From: Kaistia dalseonensis
GTDB lineage: Bacteria; Pseudomonadota; Alphaproteobacteria; Rhizobiales; Kaistiaceae
Direction of reading: 5' to 3'
DNA: 64,000 bases
Assembly (NCBI RefSeq): GCF_030814715.1
Contig: NZ_JAUSVO010000004.1
Coordinates: 310,001-374,000, forward strand
Both the position numbers and the translations under genes were made by a program. Shown here one piece after another: positions 63,722-64,000 of the stretch; position 1 is the stretch's first letter; every line of letters starts with the position of its first letter. The notes beneath the pieces were generated by a model, which saw nothing but the letters and a program-made list of their open reading frames with translations, did not search any database and was not told the origin of the DNA.

Positions 63722-64000
63722 ATGGCGGCGAAGGAGAGAGCGACCCTGCCGAAGGCCAAGCCGCGCGTGCATCACCACGTCGTCAGGACGCTGGCACTAC
63801 GGCTCCTGCGCGGCGAATGGGCCGAGGGATCGGCGCTCCCGCCCGAAATGGAGCTTTGCCGCGAGCTCGAGATCAGCCGCAGCGCCCTGCGCGAGGCGAT
63901 CAAGGTGCTCGGCGGCAAGGGGTTGGTGAGCGTGCGCCCGCGCACGGGCACGGCGGTGCGGCCGCGCGACGAATGGAACCGGCTCGACCCCGATCTGCTC
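63722..64000 (+). CDS. FadR/DgoR-like GntR regulator (truncated by window end)
   Basis: The first 93 codons of a GntR-family regulator. VHHHVVRTLALRLLRGEWAEG precedes the winged helix ALPPEMELCRELEISRSALREAIKVLGGKGLV and the wing VRPRTGTAVRPRDEWNRLDPDLL. This matches FadR/DgoR-like regulators that control aldonate dehydratase genes. It is divergent from the galactonate-dehydratase-like gene, its probable target. The ligand domain lies outside the window. Confidence 0.9.
   Translation, partial: MAAKERATLPKAKPRVHHHVVRTLALRLLRGEWAEGSALPPEMELCRELEISRSALREAIKVLGGKGLVSVRPRTGTAVRPRDEWNRLDPDLL

Noticed and set aside
63591-63929. 112-codon plus-strand frame at the right end
   Set aside because: It lies in a different frame from the GntR-family regulator that starts at ATG 63722 and shows a full winged helix to the window edge.

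Overview
The window is about 65% G+C chromosomal DNA from an alphaproteobacterium. The most likely group is the Hyphomicrobiales (Rhizobiales): an Irr-type Fur regulator without a heme-regulatory motif, a second Zur-like Fur protein, BdhA next to a patatin, dispersed CGTCATCCC/GGGATGACG and CGTCATGGCC/GGCCATGACG palindromes, and several TTG/GTG starts with good Shine-Dalgarno sequences. I saw no IS element, prophage, CRISPR array or rRNA. The only RNA gene I am sure of is a tRNA-Ala(CGC). Genus cannot be fixed from the sequence alone.

Region by region. 1-3.2 kb: a CPA1 Na+/H+ antiporter followed by a translationally coupled peroxiredoxin and a DsbA-like oxidoreductase. 3.2-15 kb: a divergent response regulator/7TMR-DISM histidine kinase pair, then a 2809-residue secreted protein built from 15 cadherin-like beta-sandwich modules and Ig-like blocks with a C-terminal outer-membrane barrel. 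15-20.4 kb: housekeeping genes (tRNA-Ala, YggT, DUF167, pyrophosphatase, GNAT, TypA) and a MarR regulator with a visible promoter/operator. 20.4-25.1 kb: PhnD-like binding protein, adenosine deaminase, uracil phosphoribosyltransferase, transglutaminase-like protein, ThiF/MoeB protein. 25.1-31.8 kb: LacI regulator facing a 64-codon gene across three matching operators, hydroxyacid dehydrogenase, SH3 protein, Irr, PhoD, ArgG. 31.9-36.5 kb: a GT39 glycosyltransferase/PAP2 phosphatase pair, then a 1.7 kb stretch of repeats, including three copies of a ~195-bp five-hairpin element around a DUF559 nuclease-fold gene. 36.5-46 kb: IspG, Zur-like protein, BdhA, patatin, GNAT, gamma-glutamyltransferase, SnoaL-like protein, copper P-type ATPase. 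46-64 kb: an accessory catabolic region.

The catabolic region has two parts. On the left are a flavin monooxygenase, a DinJ/YafQ pair, an SDR, and a mostly overlapping minus-strand run of esterase, epimerase, GntR regulator, AA_synth protein, HyuB, HyuA and an N-carbamoylsarcosine-amidase-like hydrolase. Together HyuA, HyuB and the amidase are the enzymes expected for N-methylhydantoin to sarcosine, or a related cyclic ureide. On the right are adenine deaminase, a PfkB sugar kinase and an ADP-ribosylglycohydrolase-family protein, which would fit cleavage of a purine nucleoside or ribosylated compound and trapping of the sugar. An SDR, a galactonate-dehydratase-like enolase-superfamily enzyme and the start of a FadR/DgoR-like regulator follow. 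FadR-type inverted repeats (TNGT-N3-ACNA) lie in the divergent region between the two parts.

Less explained signals are the DUF559-repeat arrangement (35.3-36.5 kb), a possible structured RNA at 34.66 kb, the paired 17-bp direct repeats before the giant surface gene, and the LacI-controlled mini-gene.
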